Assembly: GCA_013151365.1 (NCBI GenBank)
Contig: JAADIK010000153.1
Coordinates: 1-54,893 of the forward strand
Direction of reading: 5' to 3'
Source of the DNA: Deltaproteobacteria bacterium
GTDB lineage: Bacteria; Desulfobacterota; Desulfobulbia; Desulfobulbales; Desulfobulbaceae
Length of the DNA: 54,893 bases
Shown one piece after another: positions 1-8,373 of the stretch. The first letter of the stretch is position 1, and each line of letters starts with the position of its first letter. The notes under the pieces were generated by a model that saw only the letters and a list, made by a program, of their open reading frames with translations, made no database searches and was not told the DNA's origin. A program made the translations under genes and the position numbers.

Positions 1-79
1 CGGATAAACAGTTCCGGAACGAGGTTATGACAGTTTTTCGTTTATCCCTGAACAGTTATGAAGGGGGGATGGGCACTCT

Positions 80-277
80 CTAACACCCATGTTTAACGAG
101 GAAATCATGGACGACCTCCCGCATGATATCAGGCTGATCACGGCCGGTCTCGTTGACGATAATCCAGACACAGCGCTGGAAGGCCCGGTAAAGGTCATCG
201 GGCACGAACAATTTCAGCTCGGTCAATTCAGGAACCGGCTGAACCGGTTCATCACTTTCGTGCCGCCGCCGGCTCAT
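80..277 (-). CDS. small conserved-looking protein of unknown function, coupled to hisA
   Basis: A 65-residue protein that I do not recognise. The start is the ATG at 277, which shares its A with the TGA stop of the upstream hisA-type gene (TGATG), so translational coupling is likely and supports a real gene. The first 25 residues are charged and Pro/Glu-rich. The rest (KLFVPDDLYRAF followed by an amphipathic helix and IMREVVHDFLVKHG) has the strand-helix-helix look of small ribbon-helix-helix regulators, but this is only a resemblance. There are no membrane segments and no signal peptide. Confidence 0.55.
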   Translation of the reverse strand: MSRRRHESDEPVQPVPELTELKLFVPDDLYRAFQRCVWIIVNETGRDQPDIMREVVHDFLVKHGC

Positions 278-1056
278 CACCGGCCCCGCCGGTCGTCCTG
301 TTCGCGGCAAAAGGCAACCACGTCCCGGTAGGCCAGGGTCCCGCCAAAAAAATCAAGGGCGCTGCCTACCGTTGCATCAAGGCGTTCCTGACCGGCGTCC
401 CGGACCAATTCCAGATCGGCCATGGTCGCCACGCCGCCGGCATAGGTCGTCGGGATGGTCGCATGGTCGGCCAGCAGCCGGATAAGACGCTCATCCACTC
501 CCATGCGCTTGCCTTCCACGTCAACGGCATGTATCAGGAATTCATCGCAGAAGCCGGCCAGCCAGGCCAGGACCTCCCCGGAAATACGGAGCCGGGTAAA
601 CTTCTGCCAACGATCGGTAACCACGTAATAACCGTCATCGCGCCAGCGACAGCTCAAGTCCAGGACCAGATGCCGCCGGCCGATCAGATCGCGCAGACGG
701 CGCAGGCGCTCTTCATTGAGCCGGCCGTCATGAAAGACATGAGAGGTCACAATCACATGCGAAGCGCCCTGCTCCAGCCACCATGGAGCATTGTCGGCCG
801 TAATGCCGCCGCCGACCTGCATGCCGCCGGGCCAGGCCTGCAACGCCTCTACGGCAGCCGCCTCATTCCCCGGGCCGAGCATAATCACATGACCGCCGAC
901 CAGTTGATCCCGCCGGTAGGCTTGGACATAATGAGAGGGCGGGGCCTCGGAAGAAAAATTGGTCTGCAGGGTCCCGGACTGGTCATCCCGGAGAGTTGAA
1001 CCGACGATCTGCTTGACTCGTCCATCGTGCAGATCAATGCAGGGACGAAAATGCAT
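277..1056 (-). CDS. hisA: eukaryotic-type HisA, ProFAR isomerase
   Basis: Predicted 1-(5-phosphoribosyl)-5-[(5-phosphoribosylamino)methylideneamino]imidazole-4-carboxamide isomerase, the Amadori rearrangement of histidine biosynthesis. The 259 residues follow the fungal/plant HIS6 subtype rather than ordinary bacterial HisA: CIDLHDGRVKQIVG near residue 6, HVIMLGPGNEAA, QVGGGI, ASHVIVTS, DLSCRWRDDG, the RWQKFT block, AVDVEGKRMGVDE, TYAGG and GSALDFFGG near the C-terminus. The fold is a TIM barrel with two half-barrel phosphate sites (GGGI and AGG/GSALD regions). The length matches the eukaryotic enzymes. No other his gene is in the window, so the gene is detached from a his operon here. Its stop overlaps the start of the small downstream ORF. 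Confidence 0.9.
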   Translation of the reverse strand: MHFRPCIDLHDGRVKQIVGSTLRDDQSGTLQTNFSSEAPPSHYVQAYRRDQLVGGHVIMLGPGNEAAAVEALQAWPGGMQVGGGITADNAPWWLEQGASHVIVTSHVFHDGRLNEERLRRLRDLIGRRHLVLDLSCRWRDDGYYVVTDRWQKFTRLRISGEVLAWLAGFCDEFLIHAVDVEGKRMGVDERLIRLLADHATIPTTYAGGVATMADLELVRDAGQERLDATVGSALDFFGGTLAYRDVVAFCREQDDRRGR

Positions 1057-1077
1057 AGAAGTCTTCCAGTTTGAAAT

Positions 1078-1773
1078 TCAGCTCCGCTTGATCATCATGG
1101 TGGAAGGGTCAAGATCAAGACAGACACCGGAACCATTCGCCCGGCCGTTATTCCGGACAATATCGAGCCGGATATTGCTGCCTTCGGGCTTGAGCAGAAT
1201 CACCGTATCAAAAAGATCGTCTACCTCATGGCAGGGCGCCGGCACACCGGATGCTGATTTTCTCGTGTCATCACGATGAGTGACGGCCGAGAACCAGAGC
1301 TGCATACTCATCATATTTGCCAGATCCTTGAGATCGGCCAGACTCTCACGATTGACCGACTCAAAATCAAAGCCGTCGACCACCAGGCAATTCGGCGTAA
1401 AAATATTCTGCATAATCAAATCATTGAGCCGCTCTTCCAGTTTTGCCCGGCTGAAGATCGATTCCTTGAAGGTCATGATCATCCGGTGATGCTGCACCAT
1501 TTCAATCAACTCGTGCGGCTGCGAGACACTGTACTCCTGCAGAATACTGCGCAGAATATCATCATACCGGCACCTGGTCTTGTCAATGGATTCTCCGATA
1601 CTGACGTGAATAACCCGGTTGCCCCGGAGAATCGAATCCAGGGCGATCTGGACCAGCAACGCCGTCTTGCCAAGGCCGGGCCGGGCCATCACCAGGCCCA
1701 TCTCTCTGGCATTCTCCGTCCCAATCTTCAAAACCCTGAGCGGATTCTGCTTTACCAGCGGCTCATATCCCAT
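1078..1773 (-). CDS. RecA/DnaB-like P-loop ATPase of unknown role
   Basis: A 231-residue soluble protein with a Walker A motif (ARPGLGKTA, residues 30-38) and a Walker B-like strand ending in an acidic residue (NCLVVDGFDF, about residue 128), the arrangement of the KaiC/DnaB/RecA ATPase superfamily. The C-terminal part contains DTVILLKPEGSNIRLDIVRN, like the last strands of a RecA core. There is no DNA-binding or membrane domain, so this is a minimal ATPase. The start ATG is preceded by GGAGTGG. It lies 59 bp downstream of fusA on the same strand and 21 bp upstream of hisA, so the three could be co-transcribed. The substrate is unknown. Confidence 0.75.
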   Translation of the reverse strand: MGYEPLVKQNPLRVLKIGTENAREMGLVMARPGLGKTALLVQIALDSILRGNRVIHVSIGESIDKTRCRYDDILRSILQEYSVSQPHELIEMVQHHRMIMTFKESIFSRAKLEERLNDLIMQNIFTPNCLVVDGFDFESVNRESLADLKDLANMMSMQLWFSAVTHRDDTRKSASGVPAPCHEVDDLFDTVILLKPEGSNIRLDIVRNNGRANGSGVCLDLDPSTMMIKRS

Positions 1774-1832
1774 TGTTCCACTCCATCCAAATAATTCATA
1801 TATTACATGTTAGCTCTATGGCGGACCACAGT

Positions 1833-3917
1833 CTATTTATTTTTCTTTTCTTCTTCAAAGGCCTTGATCAACTCGTCGGCCACACTCTTGGGCACCTTCT
1901 TGTAGGTGGACAGCTCCATGGTAAACTCGGCCTTGCCCTGGGTGAGGGAACGCAGCGTGGTTGAGTAGCCGAACATCTCGGCCAGCGGCATCTCCGCTTC
2001 AACAACCGTATAGTTTCCTTCTTCAAAGGTCCCGACAATCACGCCGCGACGCTGGTTCAGACTACCCATGACCGCACCCTGAAACTCGGACGGCCCTTCC
2101 ACGGCAACCTTCATGATCGGCTCCATGATCACCGGCCCGGCTTTCGCATACCCCTCGTTGAATGCGCCGATAGCGGCGAGCTGGAAGGCCACATCGGAAG
2201 AGTCCACCGCGTGGGAACTACCGTCATTGATAACGACCCGGATGCCGGTAATCGGCGAGCCGGTCAGCTTGCCCTTTTGCAGGCATTTCCGGAAACCCTT
2301 GTCACAGGAAGGAATGAACTCGCGGGGAATGACACCGCCGACAATCTTGTCCTCAAATTCATACTCTCCCTCTTCCAGCGGCTCCAGGTAACCGCCGACC
2401 CGGCCGAACTGCCCCGAACCACCGGTCTGTTTTTTATGGGTGTAGTTGAATTCAGCCCGTTTCGTAACGGTCTCGCGGTAGGCGACCCGCGGAGCCCCAA
2501 CCTCCACCTCGGCATTGTACTCCCGCTTCATGCGCTCGATATACACCTCAAGATGCAGCTCTCCCATCCCGGAGATGATCGTTTCGTTGGTCTCGTGATC
2601 CACGAAACTCTTGAAGGTCGGGTCCTCCTTGCCGAACCGGTTCAGGGCCTTGGATACATTGGCCTGGGTCTTGTTGTCTTTCGGCTTGATGGCCAGGGAG
2701 ATAACCGGGGCCGGCACATGCATGGAGCTCATGGACCAGTTAATTCCGGACCCGCAGAAGGTGTCGCCGGAGGCACAGTCAACGCCGAACAGGGCGAGGA
2801 TATCACCGGAGCCCGCCTCTTCGATTTCCTCCATCTCGTCGGCGTGCATCCGGACCAGGCGACCGATTTTCACCTTTTTACCGGTACGCGAATTGATAAT
2901 GGTGTCACCCTTTTTCAACGTCCCCTGATAGGTGCGGATATAGGTAAGCTGACCGTAGCGCCCATCTTCCAGCTTGAAGGCCAGGGCCACCAGGGGGTCA
3001 TCGGCATCATTGGAAACCTGCACTTCTTTTTCATTATCATCCAGGTCCAGGGCCGTATTTTCAACATCGGTCGGACAGGGGAGATAGGCGTTCACGGCAT
3101 CCAGCAGCGGCTGAATGCCCTTGTTCTTGTAGGCGGAACCGATAATGACCGGGGCCAGCTCCAGGCTCAGCGTCCCACGGCGAATGGCCTCGCGGACCAG
3201 CTCCTCGCTCGGAGTCTGTTCCTCGATAATAACCTCCATCAGCTCATCGGAAAACATGGATACGGCATCCAGCAATTCCTCCCGCTTCTCATCGACCTCG
3301 GCCTGCATGTGTGCCGGGATTTCTTCCAGACGGATCGTCTCTCCCTGGTCGCCGTCAAAATACACCGCCTTCATGGAAACCAGGTCAATCACGCCTTCCA
3401 GATCATTCTCGAGGCCGATGGGCAACTGCAACATCACCGCGTTGAGTCCCAACTTGTCACGGATCTGCTGGGTTACCCGGTACGGATTAGCCCCGGTACG
3501 GTCACACTTGTTGATAAAGGCAATCCGCGGAACCTTGTAACGACTCATCTGCCGGTTCACGGTAATGCTCTGGGACTGCACGCCGCCAACGGAGCAGAGA
3601 ATGAGTACGGCGCCATCGAGAACCCGCAGGGCCCGCTCTACCTCAATGGTGAAATCGACATGGCCGGGGGTATCGATGATATTGATATCATGGCCCTGCC
3701 AATTGCAGTAGGTAGCCGCCGACTGAATGGTGATACCGCGTTCCTTCTCCAGCGCCATGGAATCCATGGTCGCACCGACACCATCCTTGCCGCGAACCTC
3801 ATGGATGGCATGAATGCGCTGGGTATAAAACAGGATACGCTCGGTAAGCGTTGTCTTGCCCGAATCGATATGGGCGCTGATGCCGATATTTCGTACTTTT
3901 GTCAGATCTTTTCTCAT
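1833..3917 (-). CDS. fusA: translation elongation factor G, mitochondrial EF-G1/spdEFG1 type
   Basis: GTPase that drives ribosomal translocation. From the chosen ATG at 3917 (preceded by GAGGA seven bases upstream) the protein has 694 residues, the usual length; a longer reading frame upstream runs into the tRNA and is not used. Visible motifs are the P-loop AHIDSGKT (15-22), RGITIQSAAT (switch I), DTPGH (82-86) and the guanine-binding NKCD (136-139), followed by domains II-V. The sequence follows mitochondrial EF-G1 closely (HEVRGKDGVGATMDSM, GVQSQSITVNRQM, PVIIGSAYKNKGIQPLLDA, HKKQTGGSGQFG, NDGSSHAVDSSDVAF). Known biology: spdEFG1-type factors in spirochaetes, planctomycetes and deltaproteobacteria do translocation, with recycling left to a second paralogue, which is not in this window. 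Confidence 0.96.
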   Translation of the reverse strand: MRKDLTKVRNIGISAHIDSGKTTLTERILFYTQRIHAIHEVRGKDGVGATMDSMALEKERGITIQSAATYCNWQGHDINIIDTPGHVDFTIEVERALRVLDGAVLILCSVGGVQSQSITVNRQMSRYKVPRIAFINKCDRTGANPYRVTQQIRDKLGLNAVMLQLPIGLENDLEGVIDLVSMKAVYFDGDQGETIRLEEIPAHMQAEVDEKREELLDAVSMFSDELMEVIIEEQTPSEELVREAIRRGTLSLELAPVIIGSAYKNKGIQPLLDAVNAYLPCPTDVENTALDLDDNEKEVQVSNDADDPLVALAFKLEDGRYGQLTYIRTYQGTLKKGDTIINSRTGKKVKIGRLVRMHADEMEEIEEAGSGDILALFGVDCASGDTFCGSGINWSMSSMHVPAPVISLAIKPKDNKTQANVSKALNRFGKEDPTFKSFVDHETNETIISGMGELHLEVYIERMKREYNAEVEVGAPRVAYRETVTKRAEFNYTHKKQTGGSGQFGRVGGYLEPLEEGEYEFEDKIVGGVIPREFIPSCDKGFRKCLQKGKLTGSPITGIRVVINDGSSHAVDSSDVAFQLAAIGAFNEGYAKAGPVIMEPIMKVAVEGPSEFQGAVMGSLNQRRGVIVGTFEEGNYTVVEAEMPLAEMFGYSTTLRSLTQGKAEFTMELSTYKKVPKSVADELIKAFEEEKKNK

Positions 3918-3994
3918 CACGCGTTCCTCAGTTACTTCGTGCCGGATTATTGCATTATCTCTTCCGGCTCCAGTTGTTCTTCCAGAGAAAAACA

Positions 3995-4036
3995 ATAAAA
4001 TAAAAAAGGAGTTACAGGTGAGCTCTGCAACTCCTT
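3995..4036 (-). terminator. rho-independent terminator after tRNA-Phe
   Basis: On the minus strand AAGGAGTT and AACTCCTT form a hairpin (arms 4006-4013 and 4029-4036) followed by a run of T interrupted by A. It lies between tRNA-Phe and fusA, so the tRNA is probably a separate transcript. fusA would then need its own promoter in the roughly 80 bp that follow; no convincing one was found. Confidence 0.75.
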
Positions 4037-4050
4037 CAATGCATTTTCTA

Positions 4051-4126
<76 letters not shown>

Positions 4127-4365
4127 ACCCGAGCTTAAAGCTGTTGTATAGCCTAATTCAGATTATCCAGTCAAGAAATATTTACCTGTCCCATTCTTGC
4201 CTTTTGCCGCCATTCTATTTAGCCGGACAAGAGGCAGGGAAACAGCCCATCTCCCGCAGATATCATCAAGTGCAAAGTTTTCTTTTTTAACAGGAAAAAA
4301 AAACCATGTCAAGTGCAACCACCACCTATCTCCGGATATTTTATCCCGGCACCGCAACTCCTCGC

Positions 4366-4473
4366 CGGCCGGCGCGGTAAAGACCGGAGAATGCGCTTAT
4401 TCGTCAACAATACAATAAATTATTCCAAATATTGCATGAAATCATCAGCAACCGTCAACCGTCACGGATTCAA
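4366..4473 (-). repeat. dispersed element family 1, left half (copy 1)
   Basis: Read on the minus strand it starts with TTGAATCCGTGACGG and continues with the diverged left half of the element (AT-rich block, then CCGGTCTTTACCGCGCCGGCC). The right-half hairpin is absent. The end of the PP-loop amidotransferase gene lies inside it: the last codons and the TGA come from the element terminus. The rest of the 4127-4461 gap, including the short AT-rich stretch after tRNA-Phe, shows no gene. Confidence 0.75.
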
Positions 4474-5478
4474 CAACTCATCCCTGGCAAAGGCCACCAT
4501 CGCCGGATTTTCCGGCGGTGTCAGCTTCTCCATGCCCTCTTTCCGGCTCAACTCGCCGGTGCGGACCATATTGGCAATCTCCCAGACATAAGGATGGAAA
4601 CCATAGCGCTTCCTATGGATTTGGTTCGCATAGGCATTGAGAGTACAATTCGAAGAGTTCGGATCGGTGTCATCGGGGTGTTCCCAGCCAAGTTTGCCGA
4701 TACGTTCAACGATTTTATCTTCGTCATAATCGAGAAAGGCCAGCGGATGAATATTCCAGGGGAAGAATTCTTTACGCTCGAATTGTTTATCGGTAACAAA
4801 AAAAGGAAGAATCCGGTCGCCGCCGATCCGGTAAAGGGGTTTCATGGTAGCCTGCTGGGTATTTTTCATCAGGGCGGGATTGGTCCGCATAACGGACGAC
4901 TGAACCGGGGCCTGGCCGGGAGACCAGCCGAAACCGACAAAAGGAATCCGTTTTTCAATCGCGGTTCGCAGCACACTCCCCTTAACAAAACTGATACAAC
5001 TCGTACAGATCGTGCTCGCCCGTTCAAGGGTTTTGGCGGCATAAAGCTCGCGCACCGCCGCTGTCTTGAAAATGGTCCTGAGCATTTGCCGGCTTGGCCT
5101 GACGAGCAAATTATCAACTCCGAGGCTGTCGCAGACATTACTGATATTTTTAAAGGCCCGGGGAGAGACAAAGGTGTTATCCAGGGTCAGCGCCAACACC
5201 TTCAGCCGATATCGATTGACAAACACATCCAGGGTATAGGAGGAATCCTTGCCGCCGCTGTAGGCGACGATTACATCGTAGGCACCATTTCGTTCCCGCT
5301 CATCGAGAAGTTTCAGGAATTTTGTTTCATATTTCTTTTTCAGGGCGGCCCTGGCATCATCGCCCTTATAATGCCGGCAATGGTTGCAGACACCGTTTTC
5401 GTCAAAGGTAATGCCCGGAAATGTCGAAGGCAGCACACAATGAGAACAATACCGAAGTCGAGGTTGTTTTTCGTTCAT
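4462..5478 (-). CDS. PP-loop ATPase, N-acetyl sugar amidotransferase-like
   Basis: Resembles the WbpG/WbuX-type enzymes that use ammonia and ATP to convert a sugar acyl group to an amide/amidine. From the ATG at 5478 (338 residues) it has a zinc-ribbon-like N-terminus (C11, C14, C31, C34 in CSHCVLP and CNHC) and the ATP-pyrophosphatase P-loop YSGGKDSS (about 73-80), then CTSC, FGWSPGQAP and WEHPDD blocks typical of the family. The start is uncertain: the ATG has a GGAAGGAG abutting it, and an in-frame TTG at 5499 lies 3 bp after the upstream stop. It is last in a five-gene operon, so its target may be the carrier-bound product of that operon rather than an O-antigen sugar. The stop codon (LLNP-TGA) lies inside a dispersed repeat. 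Confidence 0.8.
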   Translation of the reverse strand: MNEKQPRLRYCSHCVLPSTFPGITFDENGVCNHCRHYKGDDARAALKKKYETKFLKLLDERERNGAYDVIVAYSGGKDSSYTLDVFVNRYRLKVLALTLDNTFVSPRAFKNISNVCDSLGVDNLLVRPSRQMLRTIFKTAAVRELYAAKTLERASTICTSCISFVKGSVLRTAIEKRIPFVGFGWSPGQAPVQSSVMRTNPALMKNTQQATMKPLYRIGGDRILPFFVTDKQFERKEFFPWNIHPLAFLDYDEDKIVERIGKLGWEHPDDTDPNSSNCTLNAYANQIHRKRYGFHPYVWEIANMVRTGELSRKEGMEKLTPPENPAMVAFARDELLNP

Positions 5479-5501
5479 CTCCTTCCTTTTCCGCACCAAT
5501 G

Positions 5502-6392
5502 TTAAACCTGGGCCAGCAACACCCGGATGCTGCCGTTATGATCCAAGACTCTGCGGACCTGCCGGTAGTCGTATTTCTTCTTAAGCCGCCGCTCCATGGC
5601 CTTGCCCTGTCCCAGGCCGACTTCAAAGGCCAGCCAGCCGCCCGGCCGCAGAAAGACCGGCGCCTCGGTCAGCAGACGATGCAGGATCTTTACGCCAAAT
5701 GGCCCGCCATCAAAGGCCAGCCGGGGTTCATGAGCGGCAATTTCGTCAACCATCGTGCCGACTTTTGCAGTTGAGATATAAGGCGGATTACAGATCAGCA
5801 GGTGCACGTTACCATGAAATTCTTCCGCAGCAAAAGGGGCCAGCAAATCGCCTTCTCTCACCGTGACTTGATGTTCCAGGTGATGCAACTTTACATTCCG
5901 CCGGGCCAGGGCCACCGCTTCGCCTGATAAATCGGCGGCAAACACCCGGGCCCGCGGTTCATGCATGGCGATAGCGACAGCGAGATTGCCGGCCCCGGTG
6001 CAGACATCAATAATCCTTAAGTCAGCGTCTGTGGTGTCCGCCAGGAGCTCCAATGCGGCCCGGCCCAAAAGCTCGGTTTCCTGCCGGGGCACCAAAGCCT
6101 GCGGGCCGACCAGCATATCGACTCCCATAAATTGCTGCCAGCCGGTAATATGGGCCAAGGGGGTGCCACTCAAGCGTTGTGCGACCAGGCCAAGTAGGAC
6201 TTCGCCCTGGTCGGCGGTCAACTCCGGCACAGTCAAGGCCGCCACCGCCCCGGCTGACTTTGCGTCACCAGCGGCCTTGAACCACAGGGCCTTCAAGGTG
6301 GTCTCGGGGTTTTCTTCCGGTTTGTCCGGCAGCGTCTTTAATTCTTTCCGCAAGGCAACGAGAAGCCCGGCCCAGGTCTGATCCTTGTTCAT
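5502..6392 (-). CDS. HemK/PrmC-family N5-glutamine (or small-molecule) methyltransferase
   Basis: SAM-dependent methyltransferase. It has the layout of PrmC: a helical N-terminal domain (about residues 1-95), LVPRQETE, the SAM loop DVCTGAGNLAVA and the catalytic NPPY (about residue 202 from this start), 296 residues in all. In canonical PrmC the first loop reads GTGSGAIA, so this copy is divergent. PrmC normally lies beside prfA and methylates release factors. Here it lies inside the amidotransferase/carrier operon, its ATG overlapping the stop of the AMP ligase (ATGA), with the PP-loop gene 3-23 bp downstream. A role in modifying the pathway product is therefore an open alternative. An in-frame ATG lies 9 bp upstream at 6401. 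Confidence 0.8.
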   Translation of the reverse strand: MNKDQTWAGLLVALRKELKTLPDKPEENPETTLKALWFKAAGDAKSAGAVAALTVPELTADQGEVLLGLVAQRLSGTPLAHITGWQQFMGVDMLVGPQALVPRQETELLGRAALELLADTTDADLRIIDVCTGAGNLAVAIAMHEPRARVFAADLSGEAVALARRNVKLHHLEHQVTVREGDLLAPFAAEEFHGNVHLLICNPPYISTAKVGTMVDEIAAHEPRLAFDGGPFGVKILHRLLTEAPVFLRPGGWLAFEVGLGQGKAMERRLKKKYDYRQVRRVLDHNGSIRVLLAQV

Positions 6393-7960
6393 ACCCGCCA
6401 TGATTCAAGCAATCTTTTCTTGTCGATCTTGCCGTTGGGGCTCTGCGGCATTTCATCGACCAAGGTAACGTGTTGCGGAATCATAAAATTTTCAAGATTT
6501 GCCATACATATTTTCTTGATTTTTCTCTCGGTCAAACCGGCTGACTTTGCCACGACAACAAAGGCATGAATAGCCTGACCCAAGATTGCATCGGGAACAC
6601 CGATGACCACGGCCTCCCTGATTCCGCTGATGCCATGCAAAACATTCTCAATCTCGACAGGACTTACTTTTTCTCCACGGGTCTTGATGATGTCATCGCT
6701 GCGGCCGACAAAATATAAAAATCCGTCTTTATCATATTTGAACCAGTCATGGGTGCATAATATCCGCTCCCCGGGCAGATTCCCGGCCTTGAGCATTTGC
6801 CCTGACAACTCGGGCTGCCGCCAATAGCCCGCCATAATATGGGGGCCGCGGACATGCAGAATTCCGGGGGTCTCCGGCCCGACGGCTTCCCCTGCCGGAC
6901 TTAACAAGAATGTCTCGGTACCGGGAATAGCTTTTCCCACCGACCCCGGTTTACTGTCAAGCAATTCCGGTTCCAGGTACGAAACCCTTTTGCATTCCGT
7001 CAGGCCATACATTTTGAAGATCAGGGCATTGGGGAAAATTTTTTTCAAAAAAGGAATACATTCGACCGGCAGCACTGCCGCCGTGTTTGTAACCCTGGTA
7101 ACATCCGGGAAGGAGATAGCCTTCCTTTTATATGTTTCCAGAAGCATTGAAAAAATTGTCGGCACCCCCGGGAACACGGTCGCCCGTTGCTCGACCAATC
7201 GCTTGTAAACTACGGCCGGGAAGGTGAAAGAACGCTCAACTATTAAAGTTGCGCCCAACTTCATCGTCATGAGAAGCTGATAAAGACCATAGTCAAAGGC
7301 GAGGGGCAGAAAAAGCATAATTCTATCATCTTCCGACAGTCGCAGATATTCAATCAAACTCCAGGCCGCAAATACCATTGCCTGGTGGGTTTGCATCACC
7401 CCTTTAGGGTTGCCGGTACTGCCGGAGGTGTAGATGAGCGCGGCCAGATCATTGGGAATCGCAAAAACCGGCTCTTTCAAGGGCGGGGTGTATGCCAGGA
7501 TGTCGGCCAGGGCCTCGACCCCCGCGGCAATCTCCTGTTCGGCCCGAGCAATATCTCCGGCAACAAAGACGGTCCGGACCGAAGGCGCCTGGTTTACGGC
7601 AGGAATGAAGATATTTCCCAGATGGCTATCACTGATTAAAATGGCCGCTTCGCTGTCTTCCAGGATAAATCTCAGTTTTTCCTGTTTGGTCTGGGGATTA
7701 ATCAGCAGAAAAACGGCCCCGGCCAACAACGTCCCATACGTGGACAGCACGCAGGGCCAGGAATTATCCATGTAGATGGCGACCCGGTCGCCGCGCCGCA
7801 CCCCGTGATCGACAAGCGCTGCGGCAACCCGTAAGGCCCCGTCTGCCAGCTGTCCATAGGTGAAAGACTCACCCTGAATAACAAGCGCCGTTTTTTCCGG
7901 GTGCAGGGCGGCATTTGCCAGCATCCCTTCACGTAAAAGACGCTGCGGTTTTTTTATCAT
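6389..7960 (-). CDS. AMP-forming acyl-CoA/acyl-carrier-protein ligase
   Basis: ANL-superfamily adenylating enzyme of 523 residues that would activate a carboxylic acid as acyl-AMP and transfer it to a thiol, here most plausibly the carrier protein encoded just upstream. Core motifs are the ATP loop YTSGSTGNPKGV (about residue 175), FKMYGLTECKR, the hinge region GRSDDIIKTRGEKVSP, and the C-terminal lysine in NGKIDKKRL. It resembles the exosortase-A-associated acyl-CoA ligases in length and context. The start ATG follows GGGATG. It is separated from the carrier-protein gene by 44 bp and overlaps the methyltransferase gene by 4 bp. The acid substrate cannot be read from the sequence. Confidence 0.87.
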   Translation of the reverse strand: MIKKPQRLLREGMLANAALHPEKTALVIQGESFTYGQLADGALRVAAALVDHGVRRGDRVAIYMDNSWPCVLSTYGTLLAGAVFLLINPQTKQEKLRFILEDSEAAILISDSHLGNIFIPAVNQAPSVRTVFVAGDIARAEQEIAAGVEALADILAYTPPLKEPVFAIPNDLAALIYTSGSTGNPKGVMQTHQAMVFAAWSLIEYLRLSEDDRIMLFLPLAFDYGLYQLLMTMKLGATLIVERSFTFPAVVYKRLVEQRATVFPGVPTIFSMLLETYKRKAISFPDVTRVTNTAAVLPVECIPFLKKIFPNALIFKMYGLTECKRVSYLEPELLDSKPGSVGKAIPGTETFLLSPAGEAVGPETPGILHVRGPHIMAGYWRQPELSGQMLKAGNLPGERILCTHDWFKYDKDGFLYFVGRSDDIIKTRGEKVSPVEIENVLHGISGIREAVVIGVPDAILGQAIHAFVVVAKSAGLTERKIKKICMANLENFMIPQHVTLVDEMPQSPNGKIDKKRLLESWRV

Positions 7961-8004
7961 CGTTTTTTCATCCCGGCTTCAGGGCGCGAATTCCCAGGAC
8001 CTGT

Positions 8005-8277
8005 TTATTTACCCTCCCCGGAGGAGATATATTCTTTCTTCCTTGCAACAAAAGCGGCCAGCTGGTTGACGCTATCAAGATTCTCCGGGACCAACTCTTC
8101 ATCTTCTACCGGGATGCCGAATTCATCTTCGAGCCATTCGACCAGTTCCAGCACGCCGGTAGAATCAATAATTCCTTTATCCAAAAATGAATCATCATTT
8201 TGCAAACCATCATCATCCGCGTCAAAAAGAAAATTCTCAAAAATGAAGGCCCTGATGGCGTCAACAGTTGTGGACAT
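8005..8277 (-). CDS. acyl carrier protein
   Basis: A 90-residue acidic four-helix carrier protein. The phosphopantetheine attachment motif is IDSTGVLELVEWLEDEFG, with Ser in a DST rather than the usual DSL triplet; DELVPENLDSVNQLAAFV forms the last helices. The ATG at 8277 sits 5 bp after GAGG; the GTG two codons upstream is part of the ribosome-binding site and is rejected. Being flanked by an adenylating ligase and an amidotransferase, it is a dedicated carrier rather than the fatty-acid ACP. A phosphopantetheinyl transferase is not in the window. Confidence 0.9.
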   Translation of the reverse strand: MSTTVDAIRAFIFENFLFDADDDGLQNDDSFLDKGIIDSTGVLELVEWLEDEFGIPVEDEELVPENLDSVNQLAAFVARKKEYISSGEGK

Positions 8278-8373
8278 ATTCACCTCTACTTTTTAAATAC
8301 TCAGGCATTCCGGGTGCGCTCAAAAACAAGTCCGCTGGATCGGCAGGCTTCCGTAGTTGCACAGTCATCCACC

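Noticed and set aside
1..79. Inverted repeat CGGATAAAC/GTTTATCCCTG at the window start
   Set aside because: Too short and cut by the window edge to interpret; the nearby CTGAACAGTTAT may be a family 2 fragment but is not long enough to call.
2211..3998. 595-codon plus-strand ORF opposite fusA
   Set aside because: Shadow of fusA in a GC-rich genome; the minus strand has all EF-G motifs.
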